Shown here piece by piece: positions 52,848 through 62,761 of a stretch of DNA of 64,000 nucleotides. The translations under genes and the position numbers were made by a program. The notes under the pieces are model-generated. The model was not told where the DNA came from and did no database searches. It saw nothing but the letters and a program-made list of their open reading frames with translations. Positions within the stretch are counted from its first letter, which is position 1. Each line of letters starts with the position of its first letter. The stretch is from assembly GCF_007830445.1 (NCBI RefSeq), contig NZ_VLKR01000001.1:124001-188000 (forward strand), in the 5' to 3' direction. The DNA comes from Sphingobacterium siyangense. GTDB taxonomy: Bacteria > Bacteroidota > Bacteroidia > Sphingobacteriales > Sphingobacteriaceae.

Positions 52848-54947
52848 ATGAAGGAATCGAACGTGCAAACTGAACTTAACGTAAGCGGAATGCATTGTGC
52901 AAATTGTGCTATTTCAATCCACAAATACCTAGAAAACAACGGCGCTAAGGATATCTACGTCGATTTCGCCTCAGATGAAGTGAAATTTTCGGAGATCCCC
53001 ATGAAACAAATACCTGTGCTGGTCAAAGGTATCGAGTCTTTGGGTTACAAAGTTATTTCGGGTAAGGATAAGAAGCCTAGCTTTTGGAAATCTATTGATT
53101 TTAAGTTCCTTTGCTGCCTCATCTTCACCATACCCCTGTGGAGCCACATGTTTATAGACTTACCCATTCTGCATGATCCCTATATCCAATTTGCGCTATG
53201 TGTCCCAGTTTATATCATTGGTTTTTCCTATTTTGGAATCAGCGCATTCCGTTCCATCTGGAACAAAATGCCCAATATGGATGTACTCATCTTTGTTGGA
53301 TCTACAGCTGCTTTTAGCTATAGCCTCATTGGAACATATTATAATTTAGGGCATGATTACCAGTTCTACGAAACATGCGCAACAATTATAACATTGGTAT
53401 TTCTGGGAAATGTCCTCGAAAAAAGAGCCGTTACCAAAACCACATCAGCAATCAAAGAGCTGGTTAAATATCAGGATATACCTGCTATTAAAATTGAAGA
53501 CGACCAAGAAGTAGAGATATTAGCCCGAGATATTAAATCAGGTGATATTTTAAAGGTAAATTCCGGAAATCAGATACCTGCTGATGGCGATATTTTGGAA
53601 GGACAGGCTTGGGTGGACGAATCTATGCTAACCGGAGAAAGTCTACCTATTGAAAAACTCAAATATGATGCTGTCATTGGTGGTACCTTACTAACTGAAG
53701 GAAATATCAGAATCGTGGCGACCAAAGTTGGGTCTAAAAGTGTACTGTATCAAATTATTCAATTAATTAAAGATGCACAAAGTAAAAAGCCACCTATTCA
53801 AAAATTCGGTGATAAAGTAGCCGCATATTTCGTCCCAATAGTCGTTACGATATCATTTTTCACTTTTTTTATTACTTACTTTATTGCACAATTACCGCTC
53901 CAACAATCCCTCATGAATGCGATAGCTACACTTGTTGTATCTTGCCCATGCGCCATGGGGTTAGCAACACCTACAGCTGTCATGGTTGGTCTGGGAAGAG
54001 CCGCAAAAAAAGGAATACTGATCAAAGGCGGAAGCACCATTGAGGAGATGTCCGATCTCAAACAGATGGTATTTGACAAAACGGGCACCTTAACAACTGG
54101 CGATTTTAATATCAAAGCGATTCAGACCTTTGGTATTGAACAATCGCAAGTCGAATCGATCATAGCACAATTGGAGAGTTATTCGAGTCATCCGATTGCC
54201 AAGTCGATCCGAAAACAACTCAAGGAGATAAAATCTTACCGCATTATCTTTAAGGAAGTCAATGAAATAAAAGGGAAAGGGATATTTGCTACAGACACAA
54301 ATGGTAATAACTATTCCATTTGCAATGCAAAACTTGGTGAAAAGGATTACTCCAATCGCTATGATCTTGCCTTAACAATCAATGGCGTTGTAATTGCTGG
54401 TATTGTATTGGAAGATCAGATTAAGCCTTATGCAAAGGAACTCATCCAATACCTCAAAGATAAAGGGATACGCCCTATTCTTTTGAGTGGGGATCGACAA
54501 AGTAAATGTGAACGCACAGCACAAAAGCTTGGTATTGCTGATGTATACTGGGATAAGTCGCCAGAAGAAAAACTAGAAATATTGTTCAAGCTCAAAAAGA
54601 ATGGCCCTACTGCAATGGTTGGTGACGGTATCAATGACGCTCCGGCATTAGCTGCTGCCGATGTTGGCATCTCGCTCGGTGATTCGACACATATTGCTAT
54701 TCAATCGGCAAAGGTGGTTTTATTAAACAATGATCTCAAATCCATTGAAAAGCTGCTAAAGATTGGTCACCATACCCTATTGACAATAAAACAGAATCTA
54801 TTTTGGGCCTTCGCGTACAATATTGTGGCCATACCGCTTGCCGCTGTGGGCTTTCTCGGACCTATGCTTGCAGCCTTAAGCATGGCCTTTTCAGACTTAA
54901 TTGTCATAGGCAATTCGATTCGGCTCCGCTTTAAAAAAATCAAATAA
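52848..54947 (+). CDS. copA: copper-translocating P1B-type ATPase
   Basis: The protein has 699 residues. A single N-terminal HMA domain carries C17-A-N-C20 (VSGMHCANCAISIHKYL). Eight membrane helices are expected. The transport motif C366-P-C368 lies in VVSCPCAMGLATPT, as in Cu+ pumps. The A-domain TGES loop is SMLTGESLPIEK. Phosphorylation Asp410 is in FDKTGTLTTG, the nucleotide site HP pair is in SYSSHPIAKSI, and GDGINDAPAL closes the P domain. It exports Cu(I) from the cytoplasm. No chaperone CopZ or CueR gene is adjacent. A terminator follows. Confidence 0.95.
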   Translation: MKESNVQTELNVSGMHCANCAISIHKYLENNGAKDIYVDFASDEVKFSEIPMKQIPVLVKGIESLGYKVISGKDKKPSFWKSIDFKFLCCLIFTIPLWSHMFIDLPILHDPYIQFALCVPVYIIGFSYFGISAFRSIWNKMPNMDVLIFVGSTAAFSYSLIGTYYNLGHDYQFYETCATIITLVFLGNVLEKRAVTKTTSAIKELVKYQDIPAIKIEDDQEVEILARDIKSGDILKVNSGNQIPADGDILEGQAWVDESMLTGESLPIEKLKYDAVIGGTLLTEGNIRIVATKVGSKSVLYQIIQLIKDAQSKKPPIQKFGDKVAAYFVPIVVTISFFTFFITYFIAQLPLQQSLMNAIATLVVSCPCAMGLATPTAVMVGLGRAAKKGILIKGGSTIEEMSDLKQMVFDKTGTLTTGDFNIKAIQTFGIEQSQVESIIAQLESYSSHPIAKSIRKQLKEIKSYRIIFKEVNEIKGKGIFATDTNGNNYSICNAKLGEKDYSNRYDLALTINGVVIAGIVLEDQIKPYAKELIQYLKDKGIRPILLSGDRQSKCERTAQKLGIADVYWDKSPEEKLEILFKLKKNGPTAMVGDGINDAPALAAADVGISLGDSTHIAIQSAKVVLLNNDLKSIEKLLKIGHHTLLTIKQNLFWAFAYNIVAIPLAAVGFLGPMLAALSMAFSDLIVIGNSIRLRFKKIK

Positions 54948-54968
54948 AAACGATACCCCATAAGTACC

Positions 54969-54997
54969 AAGACAATCCATAAAAGATTGTCTTTTTT
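54969..54997 (+). terminator. intrinsic terminator of copA
   Basis: The 9-bp stem AAGACAATC / GATTGTCTT with a 7-nt loop is followed by more T. It lies 22 bp after the copA stop. Confidence 0.82.
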
Positions 54998-55110
54998 GTG
55001 TATATTAGGGCTTAAATCATTCGCTTTTGAGGTTAAATTTTTGTAACTTCGCATGCGTAGCAAGCCAGTTTACAGGGCTTGCTTACTAGTTTTATTGAAA
55101 CCAAATTCAT

Positions 55111-57675
55111 ATGGCTGAAGAAACAGAAAACGACAACAATCTTGTTCCGGCAAACGACCGGATTATCCCAATCAACATCGAGGATCAGATGAAGTCTGCC
55201 TACATTGACTATTCCATGTCTGTCATTGTATCAAGAGCACTTCCTGATGCCCGTGATGGCATGAAACCAGTACACAGACGTGTTCTTTATGGCATGCTGG
55301 ACTTAGGGGTTACCAGTGGCAAGCCTTACAAAAAGTCTGCCCGTATCGTCGGTGACGTATTAGGTAAGTATCACCCACATGGTGATTCGTCCGTTTATGA
55401 CACCATGGTTCGTATGGCTCAAGATTGGAGTTTACGCTACCCTTTGGTAGATGGTCAAGGTAACTACGGTTCCATTGATGGCGATCCACCTGCGGCGATG
55501 CGTTACACTGAGGCAAGATTAAAGAAAATTGCCGAGGAAATGCTATCCGATATCAACAAAGATACTGTTGATTTCCAAAATAACTTTGACGATTCCTTAC
55601 AAGAACCAACAGTCCTTCCTACGCGTATTCCAAACCTCCTGGTAAATGGAGCTTCGGGTATTGCTGTAGGTATGGCTACAAATATGGCTCCGCATAACCT
55701 ATCTGAGGTTATCGATGGTACAATTGCTTTTATTGATAATCGTGATATTGAGGTTCCAGAATTGATGCAGCACATCAAAGGCCCAGACTTCCCTACAGGT
55801 GCATTGATCTACGGCTATGCCGGGGTTCAAGATGCTTGTAATACAGGACGCGGTCGTATTGTCATGCGTGCAAAAGCTGAAATAGAGGCAACCAAGTCTG
55901 GAAGAGAGCAGATTATTGTTACCGAAATTCCCTATCAGGTGAACAAGGCGAATATGATCGAGCGTACAGCCGAACTGGTTAATGAGAAGAAACTAGAAGG
56001 TATCTCTGCCATCCGTGATGAATCGGACCGTACGGGTATGCGTATTGTATACGACATCAAACGTGATGCAAATGCAAATGTTGTTTTAAACAATTTGTTT
56101 AAATACACAGCGCTACAAACTTCATTTTCAGTAAACAATATTGCTTTAGTTAAAGGAAGACCAATGCTGTTGAATCTGAAAGATATGATTCATGAGTTTG
56201 TGGAGCATAGACATGATGTAATCGTTAGACGTACACGCTATGAACTGGCAGAAGCTGAAAAACGTGCTCATATTCTAGAAGGGTATTTAATTGCCTTAGA
56301 TCATTTGGATGAAGTCATCAAATTGATCCGTAACTCGGATACACCAGAAGATGCACGCGTTGGATTAATGGAGAAATTTGGCCTGTCCGACCTTCAGGCT
56401 CGCGCGATCCTCGATATGACCTTACGTCGTCTAACAGGACTGGAACGTGATAAAATCAAAGAGGAATATGCTGAATTGATGAAAACAATTGACTATTTGA
56501 AATCGATATTGGAAGACGAAGAGCTTCGTATGAAAATTATCAAAGACGAGTTAATTGAAATCAAGGAAAAATACGGTGACGAACGTCGATCTCAGATTGT
56601 ACACTCTGCTGAAGATATGCGTATGGAAGATTTTATTGATGATGAAGAAATCGTTATCACAATATCCCACAATAGTTACGTAAAACGTACACCATTATCC
56701 GAATACAAACGCCAAGGCCGCGGTGGTCGTGGATCAATTGGCACAAACACACGCGAAGAAGATTTTACCGAGCATATCATCACAGCCTCAGCACATAATT
56801 ATATGCTGCTATTTACAGAGGCAGGTCGCTGTTTCTGGTTGCGTGCATTTGAGATTCCTGAAGGAAGCCGTACTTCTAGAGGTCGAGCACTTCAAAATAT
56901 CATCAATGTTCCAAAAGAAGAAAAAATCAAGGCCTTCATCCTGGTGAAGAACTTGAAAGACCAAGAATATTTGGAAAACAACTTCATTATTATGTGTACC
57001 AAAAAAGGTACGATTAAGAAGACGTCGTTGGAAGCCTATTCTCGTCCAAGAGCAAACGGTATCAATGCCATCAATATTAATGAAGGCGATCAATTAATTG
57101 AAGCTTGTTTGACTACTGGAAGCAGTGAAATTGTCATGGCTCTCCGTTCTGGTCGAGCAATTCGTTTCAATGAATCTACAGTGCGTCCAATGGGCAGAAC
57201 GGCAACAGGTGTACGTGGTATCACCTTGGGAGCTGAAAGTGATGAAGTGATTGGCATGATTAGTGTGAATGATTCGGAAACTACCGTGTTGGTCGTTTCT
57301 GAAAAAGGATACGGAAAACGGACAGATATCGAGGATTATCGCGTAACGAATCGTGGTGGTAAAGGTGTGAAAACAATCAACGTTACAGATAAAACAGGCG
57401 AACTCGTTGCGATAAAAGGCGTTACAGACAACGAAGATTTAATGATCATCAACAAGTCTGGTATTGTTATCCGTATTGCTGTGGAAGAATTAAGAGTAAT
57501 GGGACGTGCAACACAAGGTGTAAGACTCATTAATTTAAAAGATAACGACGAGATCGCTTCTATTACGAAAGTCGATCGTGAAGAAGAATCTGAAGAAGAG
57601 TCTGAATTGACCGAAGAGTCAACGGAAAATGGCGATTCAACTTCTGAAGAAAACACGGACTCAAACGAAGAATAA
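55111..57675 (+). CDS. gyrA: DNA gyrase subunit A
   Basis: The protein has 854 residues. The catalytic Tyr132 is in [10 protein letters not shown]. The quinolone region reads [17 protein letters not shown], with Ser93 and Asp97 at the places of E. coli Ser83 and Asp87, so both are the susceptible type. The C-terminal pinwheel repeats include the GyrA-box-like QGRGGRG, which separates gyrase from topoisomerase IV. The last 30 residues are very acidic ([20 protein letters not shown]), a feature known to tune supercoiling. It cuts and rejoins DNA with GyrB. Two TPR genes follow within 8 and 2 bp. Confidence 0.97.
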   Translation: MAEETENDNNLVPANDRIIPINIEDQMKSAYIDYSMSVIVSRALPDARDGMKPVHRRVLYGMLDLGVTSGKPYKKSARIVGDVLGKYHPHGDSSVYDTMVRMAQDWSLRYPLVDGQGNYGSIDGDPPAAMRYTEARLKKIAEEMLSDINKDTVDFQNNFDDSLQEPTVLPTRIPNLLVNGASGIAVGMATNMAPHNLSEVIDGTIAFIDNRDIEVPELMQHIKGPDFPTGALIYGYAGVQDACNTGRGRIVMRAKAEIEATKSGREQIIVTEIPYQVNKANMIERTAELVNEKKLEGISAIRDESDRTGMRIVYDIKRDANANVVLNNLFKYTALQTSFSVNNIALVKGRPMLLNLKDMIHEFVEHRHDVIVRRTRYELAEAEKRAHILEGYLIALDHLDEVIKLIRNSDTPEDARVGLMEKFGLSDLQARAILDMTLRRLTGLERDKIKEEYAELMKTIDYLKSILEDEELRMKIIKDELIEIKEKYGDERRSQIVHSAEDMRMEDFIDDEEIVITISHNSYVKRTPLSEYKRQGRGGRGSIGTNTREEDFTEHIITASAHNYMLLFTEAGRCFWLRAFEIPEGSRTSRGRALQNIINVPKEEKIKAFILVKNLKDQEYLENNFIIMCTKKGTIKKTSLEAYSRPRANGINAININEGDQLIEACLTTGSSEIVMALRSGRAIRFNESTVRPMGRTATGVRGITLGAESDEVIGMISVNDSETTVLVVSEKGYGKRTDIEDYRVTNRGGKGVKTINVTDKTGELVAIKGVTDNEDLMIINKSGIVIRIAVEELRVMGRATQGVRLINLKDNDEIASITKVDREEESEEESELTEESTENGDSTSEENTDSNEE

Positions 57676-57683
57676 ATAGTCTA

Positions 57684-58784
57684 ATGAAAAACTTACTGAT
57701 ATCATTGTTAATATCTGCAAGTAGTTTAACTGTTGTTGCCCAATCCAATCTGAAAGAGGGCAGCAACAGTTTTGCTTTATATACCAAAACTGGCGAATTT
57801 AAAAATCTTGAAAATGCGCGAAAGTTTGCAGACGCCGCCTTCCAATCGAAGAAAGATTCGGCTTCTGTCAACAATAACCTTTTAAGAGCATTGGTATATA
57901 GCTCCTTGGCAGTTGCAGATTCAACAAGGAAGCAGCCATATAAAATGGATCCTATCGACGTATCCATCAAATCACTTAAGCTTCTGGATCAAAAAAAAGC
58001 ACGTCGAAACTTTCCTGCAGAGATGGACTATATTCGTCAAAATCTTGCTGGAGCCATCTCCTATCAGGGAGCTTTGGCTTTAAAAGATGGCAAGTTTGAC
58101 AAAGCGTATAAAGCTTACCTTCGAATAGATTCACTTGGCTTCAAAAATAATGATCTCAAATATAATCTGGCCGTACTCTCCGGCAAGAATAAAGATTATA
58201 TGAATTCGATCAAATATTATGACGAACTCATTAAAAGTGAACATCCAAAACCTAATTACTTTCTTGAATTGGCACAGATTTATTCGCTCGGAGGTACTAA
58301 ACAGGATGTCTTGAACGTTCTTGAAAAAGGACATGCTATATTTCCTGAAAATAAACAGATACTTTTTAGATTAATTGATGTGTATTCAGCCAATAATTCT
58401 TATGACGCTATCTTAAATGTCATTGCTGATGCCATTCGTTTAGAACCTGAAAATGTCGAACTGAACTATATTGCGGGCTATTCTTATGAAAACGCCAATG
58501 ATATAAAACGAGCGAAAGAGTATTATAATAATGTATTGCGGTTGGATCCGAATAATTATGAATCTAATCTTGCATTAGGACTAATTAATCTGGAGACTTT
58601 ATTAAAGGAACCTTCCAACCAAGATATACAAGAGTTGACCATCGAGTATTTGTTGAAGGCAAATGAGATTAAGCCTTATGATGTCAATGCGCTTAAAGCT
58701 TTGGCTAAATATTATAAGCTTATTGATGACGCATCACAATTAGACAGAGTGAATTTATTATTGAATCAATTAACAGTTAAATAG
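57684..58784 (+). CDS. exported TPR-repeat protein 1
   Basis: The protein has 366 residues with a signal peptide (MKNLLISLLISASSLTVVAQ). The rest is TPR-like helical repeats, clearest near the C-terminus (AKEYYNNVLRLDPNNYESNL, then YLLKANEIKPYDVNALKALA). There is no lipobox and no enzymatic motif. It starts 8 bp after gyrA and ends 2 bp before the next TPR gene, so all three should share a transcript. The protein is probably periplasmic and acts in protein-protein contacts. A link to gyrase is positional only. Confidence 0.85.
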   Translation: MKNLLISLLISASSLTVVAQSNLKEGSNSFALYTKTGEFKNLENARKFADAAFQSKKDSASVNNNLLRALVYSSLAVADSTRKQPYKMDPIDVSIKSLKLLDQKKARRNFPAEMDYIRQNLAGAISYQGALALKDGKFDKAYKAYLRIDSLGFKNNDLKYNLAVLSGKNKDYMNSIKYYDELIKSEHPKPNYFLELAQIYSLGGTKQDVLNVLEKGHAIFPENKQILFRLIDVYSANNSYDAILNVIADAIRLEPENVELNYIAGYSYENANDIKRAKEYYNNVLRLDPNNYESNLALGLINLETLLKEPSNQDIQELTIEYLLKANEIKPYDVNALKALAKYYKLIDDASQLDRVNLLLNQLTVK

Positions 58785-58786
58785 AT

Positions 58787-59959
58787 ATGAATTTAAAATC
58801 TCTATTATTATTAGCAGCAATAGGTACTGTATCTACCTCAGTTTCTTTTGCGCAGACGGGTAATGTTAAAAAGGCGAAGTCAGCCCTAGCGAAATTCCAA
58901 GAATTGAAAGACGCTGGTACAGTTCAATTGGGTATCTCCAATTTGAAATCGGCGAAAGAAGCTATTGACGCAGCTGTTGTCAATGACAAAACAAAAGATA
59001 ATGCTGAAGCATGGACAGTATATGCATTGGTAAATGCAAATCTATCAACAATAGATAAGTCATCTGAATTAGCGAAATTAGCTGAGGACGGAATTGCCAG
59101 AGCAAAACAGCTCGATACAGATGGTGCAAATAAAGCGAATATTACTGTTGCAGAACAAATTCTGGGACAATATAACTTCAATTTGGGTGCAGAAGCCTAT
59201 CAAGCACAAAAATATGCTGAGTCTTACAGCTCCTTTACAAAAGCATTGACATACCTTCCTGGAGATACATTAGTTACTTATTACAGTGGCGTTGCAGCAC
59301 TATCAAACAAAGATTATAAGAATGCTGTGGAACGTTATAAAGAACTAATTCCAAGAAAAGATTTCTCTTCGCATAAAACGATTATGGTCGATTTACCTAA
59401 ATTGTACCTCTCTATGCAAGATACGACTTCAGCACTTGAATATGCAAAAAAAGCAGCTGAAGCTTATCCAGATGACAATGCAGCAATGACTCAAAACATC
59501 GAATTGAATTTGATTACAGGTCATGAAAAAGAAACAATTGATGCCATTACAGCACAATTAGCAAAAGATCCAAACAATAAAAGCTTAAATTATTACTTAG
59601 GTATTGCCCAATCTTCAGCAAAAAATGAGGATGCAGCAGTTGCAGCATACAAAAAGGCTTTGGAAATCGACCCTAACTTTTTTGAAGCAAATACAAATTT
59701 GGCGATCACGTTGATGAACAAAACACGTGAAAAATTAAATGTTGTTAATAATAACAGAAAATTGACGCAGGCACAATATGATGCAGAATTAAATAAGATT
59801 AAAGCAGAATTAAAGCCAGTGCTTCCGTACTTGGAGAAAGCAGTTTCTTTGCAGCCCAAAAATGTAGATGCTTTAACGAATTTAAAGAACTACTATATTT
59901 TTATGCAAGACGAAGCTAAAACTGCAGAAATCAATGCTAAAATCAAAGAAGTAGAATAA
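58787..59959 (+). CDS. exported TPR-repeat protein 2
   Basis: The protein has 390 residues with a signal peptide (LKSLLLLAAIGTVSTSVSFA). TPR motifs run along its length (YAESYSSFTKALTYLPGDTL, then AAVAAYKKALEIDPNFFEAN and LPYLEKAVSLQPKNVDALTN). It resembles the preceding protein in layout and closing helices, so the pair probably arose by tandem duplication (inference from pattern). It ends the gyrA transcript, with a strong palindromic terminator 11 bp later. Function unknown. Confidence 0.85.
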   Translation: MNLKSLLLLAAIGTVSTSVSFAQTGNVKKAKSALAKFQELKDAGTVQLGISNLKSAKEAIDAAVVNDKTKDNAEAWTVYALVNANLSTIDKSSELAKLAEDGIARAKQLDTDGANKANITVAEQILGQYNFNLGAEAYQAQKYAESYSSFTKALTYLPGDTLVTYYSGVAALSNKDYKNAVERYKELIPRKDFSSHKTIMVDLPKLYLSMQDTTSALEYAKKAAEAYPDDNAAMTQNIELNLITGHEKETIDAITAQLAKDPNNKSLNYYLGIAQSSAKNEDAAVAAYKKALEIDPNFFEANTNLAITLMNKTREKLNVVNNNRKLTQAQYDAELNKIKAELKPVLPYLEKAVSLQPKNVDALTNLKNYYIFMQDEAKTAEINAKIKEVE

Positions 59960-59970
59960 AAAAATAAACT

Positions 59971-60014
59971 TTCATAAAAAAGCCCGCATAATAAGATGCG
60001 GGCTTTTTTATGAA
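59971..60014. terminator. bidirectional terminator, gyrA operon / FKBP gene
   Basis: A perfect 19-bp stem (arms 59971-59989 and 59996-60014, core AAGCCCGCAT) with loop AATAAG and internal A6/T6 tracts. It ends the gyrA-TPR transcript and, on the other strand, that of the FKBP gene. Confidence 0.9.
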
Positions 60015-60027
60015 AGTCTTTTTTGTG

Positions 60028-60465
60028 TTAAGCTAAAATGGCAATCAACTCAATCTGAAATATCAACGTACATTCCCCTCCTTTTCGAGGTAACAATTCT
60101 TCCTTTCCATAAGCCAGCTTTGGTGGAAGACACACTTCCCAGATTGACCCAACAGGCATCATTGAAATCGCTTCTTGCCAACCGACTATGAGTTCATTGA
60201 TATAAAACGTTTCGGGACGCTTCCGCTTATACGAACTATCGAATACGGTTCCGTCTAAAAGCTCGCCTTTATAATGACAGATAACTTTCGCGGACTTTTT
60301 GGGAATCTGCCCCGCCCCCTTTGTTAATACCTTATAGTGCAAACCCGAGGCACATACAACAGCTCCATCTTGTTGTGCATACTTTTCCAAAAAGACCTTT
60401 CCTGCCTCCAGATTCTTTTCCGCAAGCGCTGCTGAACTTAACTTATTTTTCTTTCTCTGAACCAA
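60028..60465 (-). CDS. FKBP-type peptidyl-prolyl isomerase
   Basis: The protein has 145 residues. A short N-terminal helix (LSSAALAEKNLEAGKVFLEK) of the FklB/Mip dimerisation type precedes the FKBP core. Core segments are ASGLHYKVLTKGAG, VICHYKGELLDGTVFDSSYK, VGWQEAISMMPVGSIWEVCL, KLAYGKEELL and LIFQIELIAI. The active-site aromatic and Asp residues (HYKG, FDSS) are in place, so it should isomerise Xaa-Pro bonds. There is no signal peptide, so it is cytoplasmic. It stands alone, convergent with the gyrA operon. Confidence 0.93.
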   Translation of the reverse strand: MVQRKKNKLSSAALAEKNLEAGKVFLEKYAQQDGAVVCASGLHYKVLTKGAGQIPKKSAKVICHYKGELLDGTVFDSSYKRKRPETFYINELIVGWQEAISMMPVGSIWEVCLPPKLAYGKEELLPRKGGECTLIFQIELIAILA

Positions 60466-60578
60466 AACTCAATTGATTAAAATTCAATATTGCTAATTAT
60501 TTATGATATTCTCAAAATAACAGCTTTTTCTCCTTTTTACGAAAAAAGACCGGGTTTTTGTTCAATACTGTACCTTTA

Positions 60579-60989
60579 TCAGCGTAGCTTTGCATCTAAG
60601 GTTTTCTCGAAACTGAACGCCTTACTCACAGGACAGTTTTCCTTTGCTTTATGCGCTATTGTTTGAAACTCAGCTTCTGTAATCGTTGGGACCTTTCCTT
60701 TCAGCTCCAGTTCAGATCGCACAATTGAACCATTTTCGAAAACAATTGTCGACACTGTCGTTAATTCCTCGGGAACAAAACCAGACTCAGAAAGATAAGC
60801 GCTCAATTGCATGGTGAAACATCCAGCATGCGCTGCTGCCAATAATTCTTCGGGATTTGTCCCAATACCATTTTCAAAACGTGTCGAAAATGAATATTGC
60901 GTATGATCCAACGCTGTACTGTCTGTAGTCAGACTACCTTTTCCTTCTTTCAAATTGCCATTCCATTGGGCTGTTGCTTTTCTTCTCAT
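60579..60989 (-). CDS. osmC: OsmC-family peroxiredoxin
   Basis: The protein has 136 residues from the Met at 60989 ([20 protein letters not shown]). The Met at 61004 adds five residues that are unlike the family. It is a close match to classical Osm[21 protein letters not shown] with C57, and [12 protein letters not shown] with C119. The conserved Glu48 in NPEELL positions the peroxide. It reduces organic hydroperoxides and is usually induced by osmotic or stationary-phase stress. It is monocistronic. The other family member at 50330 belongs to a different branch. Confidence 0.93.
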   Translation of the reverse strand: MRRKATAQWNGNLKEGKGSLTTDSTALDHTQYSFSTRFENGIGTNPEELLAAAHAGCFTMQLSAYLSESGFVPEELTTVSTIVFENGSIVRSELELKGKVPTITEAEFQTIAHKAKENCPVSKAFSFEKTLDAKLR

Positions 60990-61169
60990 GTTTTCTACGA
61001 TCAATTATTCAATTTAATTTTTCCTATGTCAATTTCTCCTGTCGCGTTTCTAACTTTTCAGGTATCTTTTATAGAACAAAGAGTCGATCAAAAAGTTGTA
61101 CACTATTGAATAAATTGATGTCGCATTTTAGACAGCGCTTACGTTAACACTTGTATTAAAACTAAACTC

Positions 61170-61421
61170 ATGAATAAACTATTGTACCTTTTTATCTTTG
61201 TAATTGCGTTCACTTCATGTAAAACTCGTCAAGTCAAAGAACAGGCTTTAATACAAGACTGTCCTGAAGAGAAGATTGTTAATAAAATCCCCGGTCCTCC
61301 AGTAAAGGGTGAATCTGAAAAAGTTTACTATATCTATCAAGGCAAAAGAATTTCACCAAAACAATTTGATCAAGAATGGCTCGAAAAAAATTGTGATATT
61401 AAAGAGACAGTTGTTTATTGA
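61170..61421 (+). CDS. small hypothetical lipoprotein
   Basis: The protein has 83 residues. The lipoprotein signal is MNKLLYLFIFVIAFTSC with lipid Cys17. The mature 66 residues contain two more Cys (ALIQDCPEEKIVNKIPGPP and EWLEKNCDIKETVVY) that could form one disulfide. YYIYQGKRISPKQFDQEWLE looks like a short folded segment. I do not recognise a family. It precedes an MFS gene by 53 bp on the same strand. A shared function is not evident. Confidence 0.75.
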   Translation: MNKLLYLFIFVIAFTSCKTRQVKEQALIQDCPEEKIVNKIPGPPVKGESEKVYYIYQGKRISPKQFDQEWLEKNCDIKETVVY

Positions 61422-61474
61422 TTTTATTTCTAAAAACAAGCACAAAGACGTAATTTCGCCTAAAATTTTTTATA

Positions 61475-62662
61475 ATGACAATTTCTCTTCGGGAGGTCAA
61501 TCAAAAGATTTTAGGCTATGTCTCTTTAACTTTCCTTGGTTATTTCACAATCGGCCTATCGCTTGCAACCCTTCCCATCTTTATTCATCAAACTTTAGGA
61601 TTTAATACAATTATTGCGGGATTGGTCATTAGTGTTCAGTATGTCGCTACATTCTTACTCCGCGGTTATGCAGGAAAAATTGTAGACACCAAGGGTCCCA
61701 AGATTTCAGTTTCGCGCAGCATGTTATTTTTTGCATTATCAGGACTCCTTCTGCTCCTTGTTTTTTTATTTAAATCACAGCCTTTTATCAGTTTAGGGCT
61801 TCTGCTTATTACCCGTTTGTTTACTGGAATTGGAGAGGGGCTGGTGGGTGCGAGCCCTATAAATTGGGCATTAATGGAACTCGGCGATGAACATGCCGCA
61901 AAAGCAATTTCTTTCAACGGAATAGCCAGCTATGGTGCATTGGCAATTGGTGCACCCTTAGGTGTTTTGATGGTGGATCATATCAATTACGAAGCTTTAG
62001 CTCTACTTACCAGTGCAGTTGGCCTCCTTGGTTACTTTTATTGCCGCGCTAAAACACCCTACCAAGTCGCACGTAAAAAGGCTGAAAAAGTGAGTTTTAA
62101 ACGCGTATTGCTTTTAGTAGCGCCCTTTGGAATCTGTCTTGCTCTAGGAGGTCTAGGCTTTGGCAGTATCTCCACTTTTATGACGCTTTACTATGAACAT
62201 TTCAATTGGCAAAATGGCGCAGCTTGCTTAACTATATTTGGCGTATTCTTCATTTTAACACGGCTTATTTTCAATAAGGTTATTGACCAATATGGCGGGC
62301 TTAAAGTTGCTTTAGTGAGTCTTTTCGTTGAAACATTAGGTCTCATGGTTATCGCAGTGGCTATTGATCCATTATGGACCCTATTGGGCGCAGCATTAAC
62401 GGGTTTTGGCTTCTCACTGGTATTTCCAGCGCTTGGTGTCGAAGCCATTAAGCGGGTAGATCAAAGTCAACAAGGCTCTGCTCTGGCTGCTTACGGACTA
62501 TTTATAGACATTTCACTAGGTATCACAGGCCCTTTAATTGGCTTTGTGGCCAATAATATGGGTATGACAGCGATATACCCATTTAGTACCATTATAGTCT
62601 CTATTGGTTTTGCCGTTGTTGGAAACCTACTCTATCAAAAGCGGCGGGAGCTGACACCATAG
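61475..62662 (+). CDS. MFS transporter (YfcJ/YhhS-like efflux)
   Basis: The protein has 395 residues with twelve predicted helices. The loop 2-3 motif is GYAGKIVDTKGPKISVSRS, a variant of the MFS signature. TRLFTGIGEGLVGASPINWA in helix 4 and GLFIDISLGITGPLIGFVAN in helix 11 resemble the YfcJ/YhhS arabinose-efflux-like exporters. The substrate is not known. A TAATTTCG element about 20 bp upstream is close to the -7 consensus, so it may have its own promoter. It ends at a 62-bp palindrome shared with fabV. Confidence 0.87.
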   Translation: MTISLREVNQKILGYVSLTFLGYFTIGLSLATLPIFIHQTLGFNTIIAGLVISVQYVATFLLRGYAGKIVDTKGPKISVSRSMLFFALSGLLLLLVFLFKSQPFISLGLLLITRLFTGIGEGLVGASPINWALMELGDEHAAKAISFNGIASYGALAIGAPLGVLMVDHINYEALALLTSAVGLLGYFYCRAKTPYQVARKKAEKVSFKRVLLLVAPFGICLALGGLGFGSISTFMTLYYEHFNWQNGAACLTIFGVFFILTRLIFNKVIDQYGGLKVALVSLFVETLGLMVIAVAIDPLWTLLGAALTGFGFSLVFPALGVEAIKRVDQSQQGSALAAYGLFIDISLGITGPLIGFVANNMGMTAIYPFSTIIVSIGFAVVGNLLYQKRRELTP

Positions 62663-62691
62663 TCTCCCAAACATATAAACATAGCATCAAA

Positions 62692-62753
62692 GATATACCT
62701 ACAAAAAGAGCGGATAATGTTTAAACATTATCCGCTCTTTTTGTAGGTATATC
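62692..62753. terminator. bidirectional terminator, 62-bp perfect palindrome
   Basis: Two 31-bp arms match perfectly without a spacer, centred on GTTT|AAAC between 62722 and 62723. The arms contain A5 and T5 tracts beside the GC-rich block GAGCGGATAATG. It lies 30 bp after the MFS stop and 9 bp after the fabV stop on the opposite strand. Confidence 0.85.
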
Positions 62754-62761
62754 CGTTAAAA

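Noticed and set aside
50330..60989. The two OsmC proteins as a recent duplication
   Set aside because: They share only the fold and Cys positions; sequence around both Cys differs strongly, so they belong to different branches.
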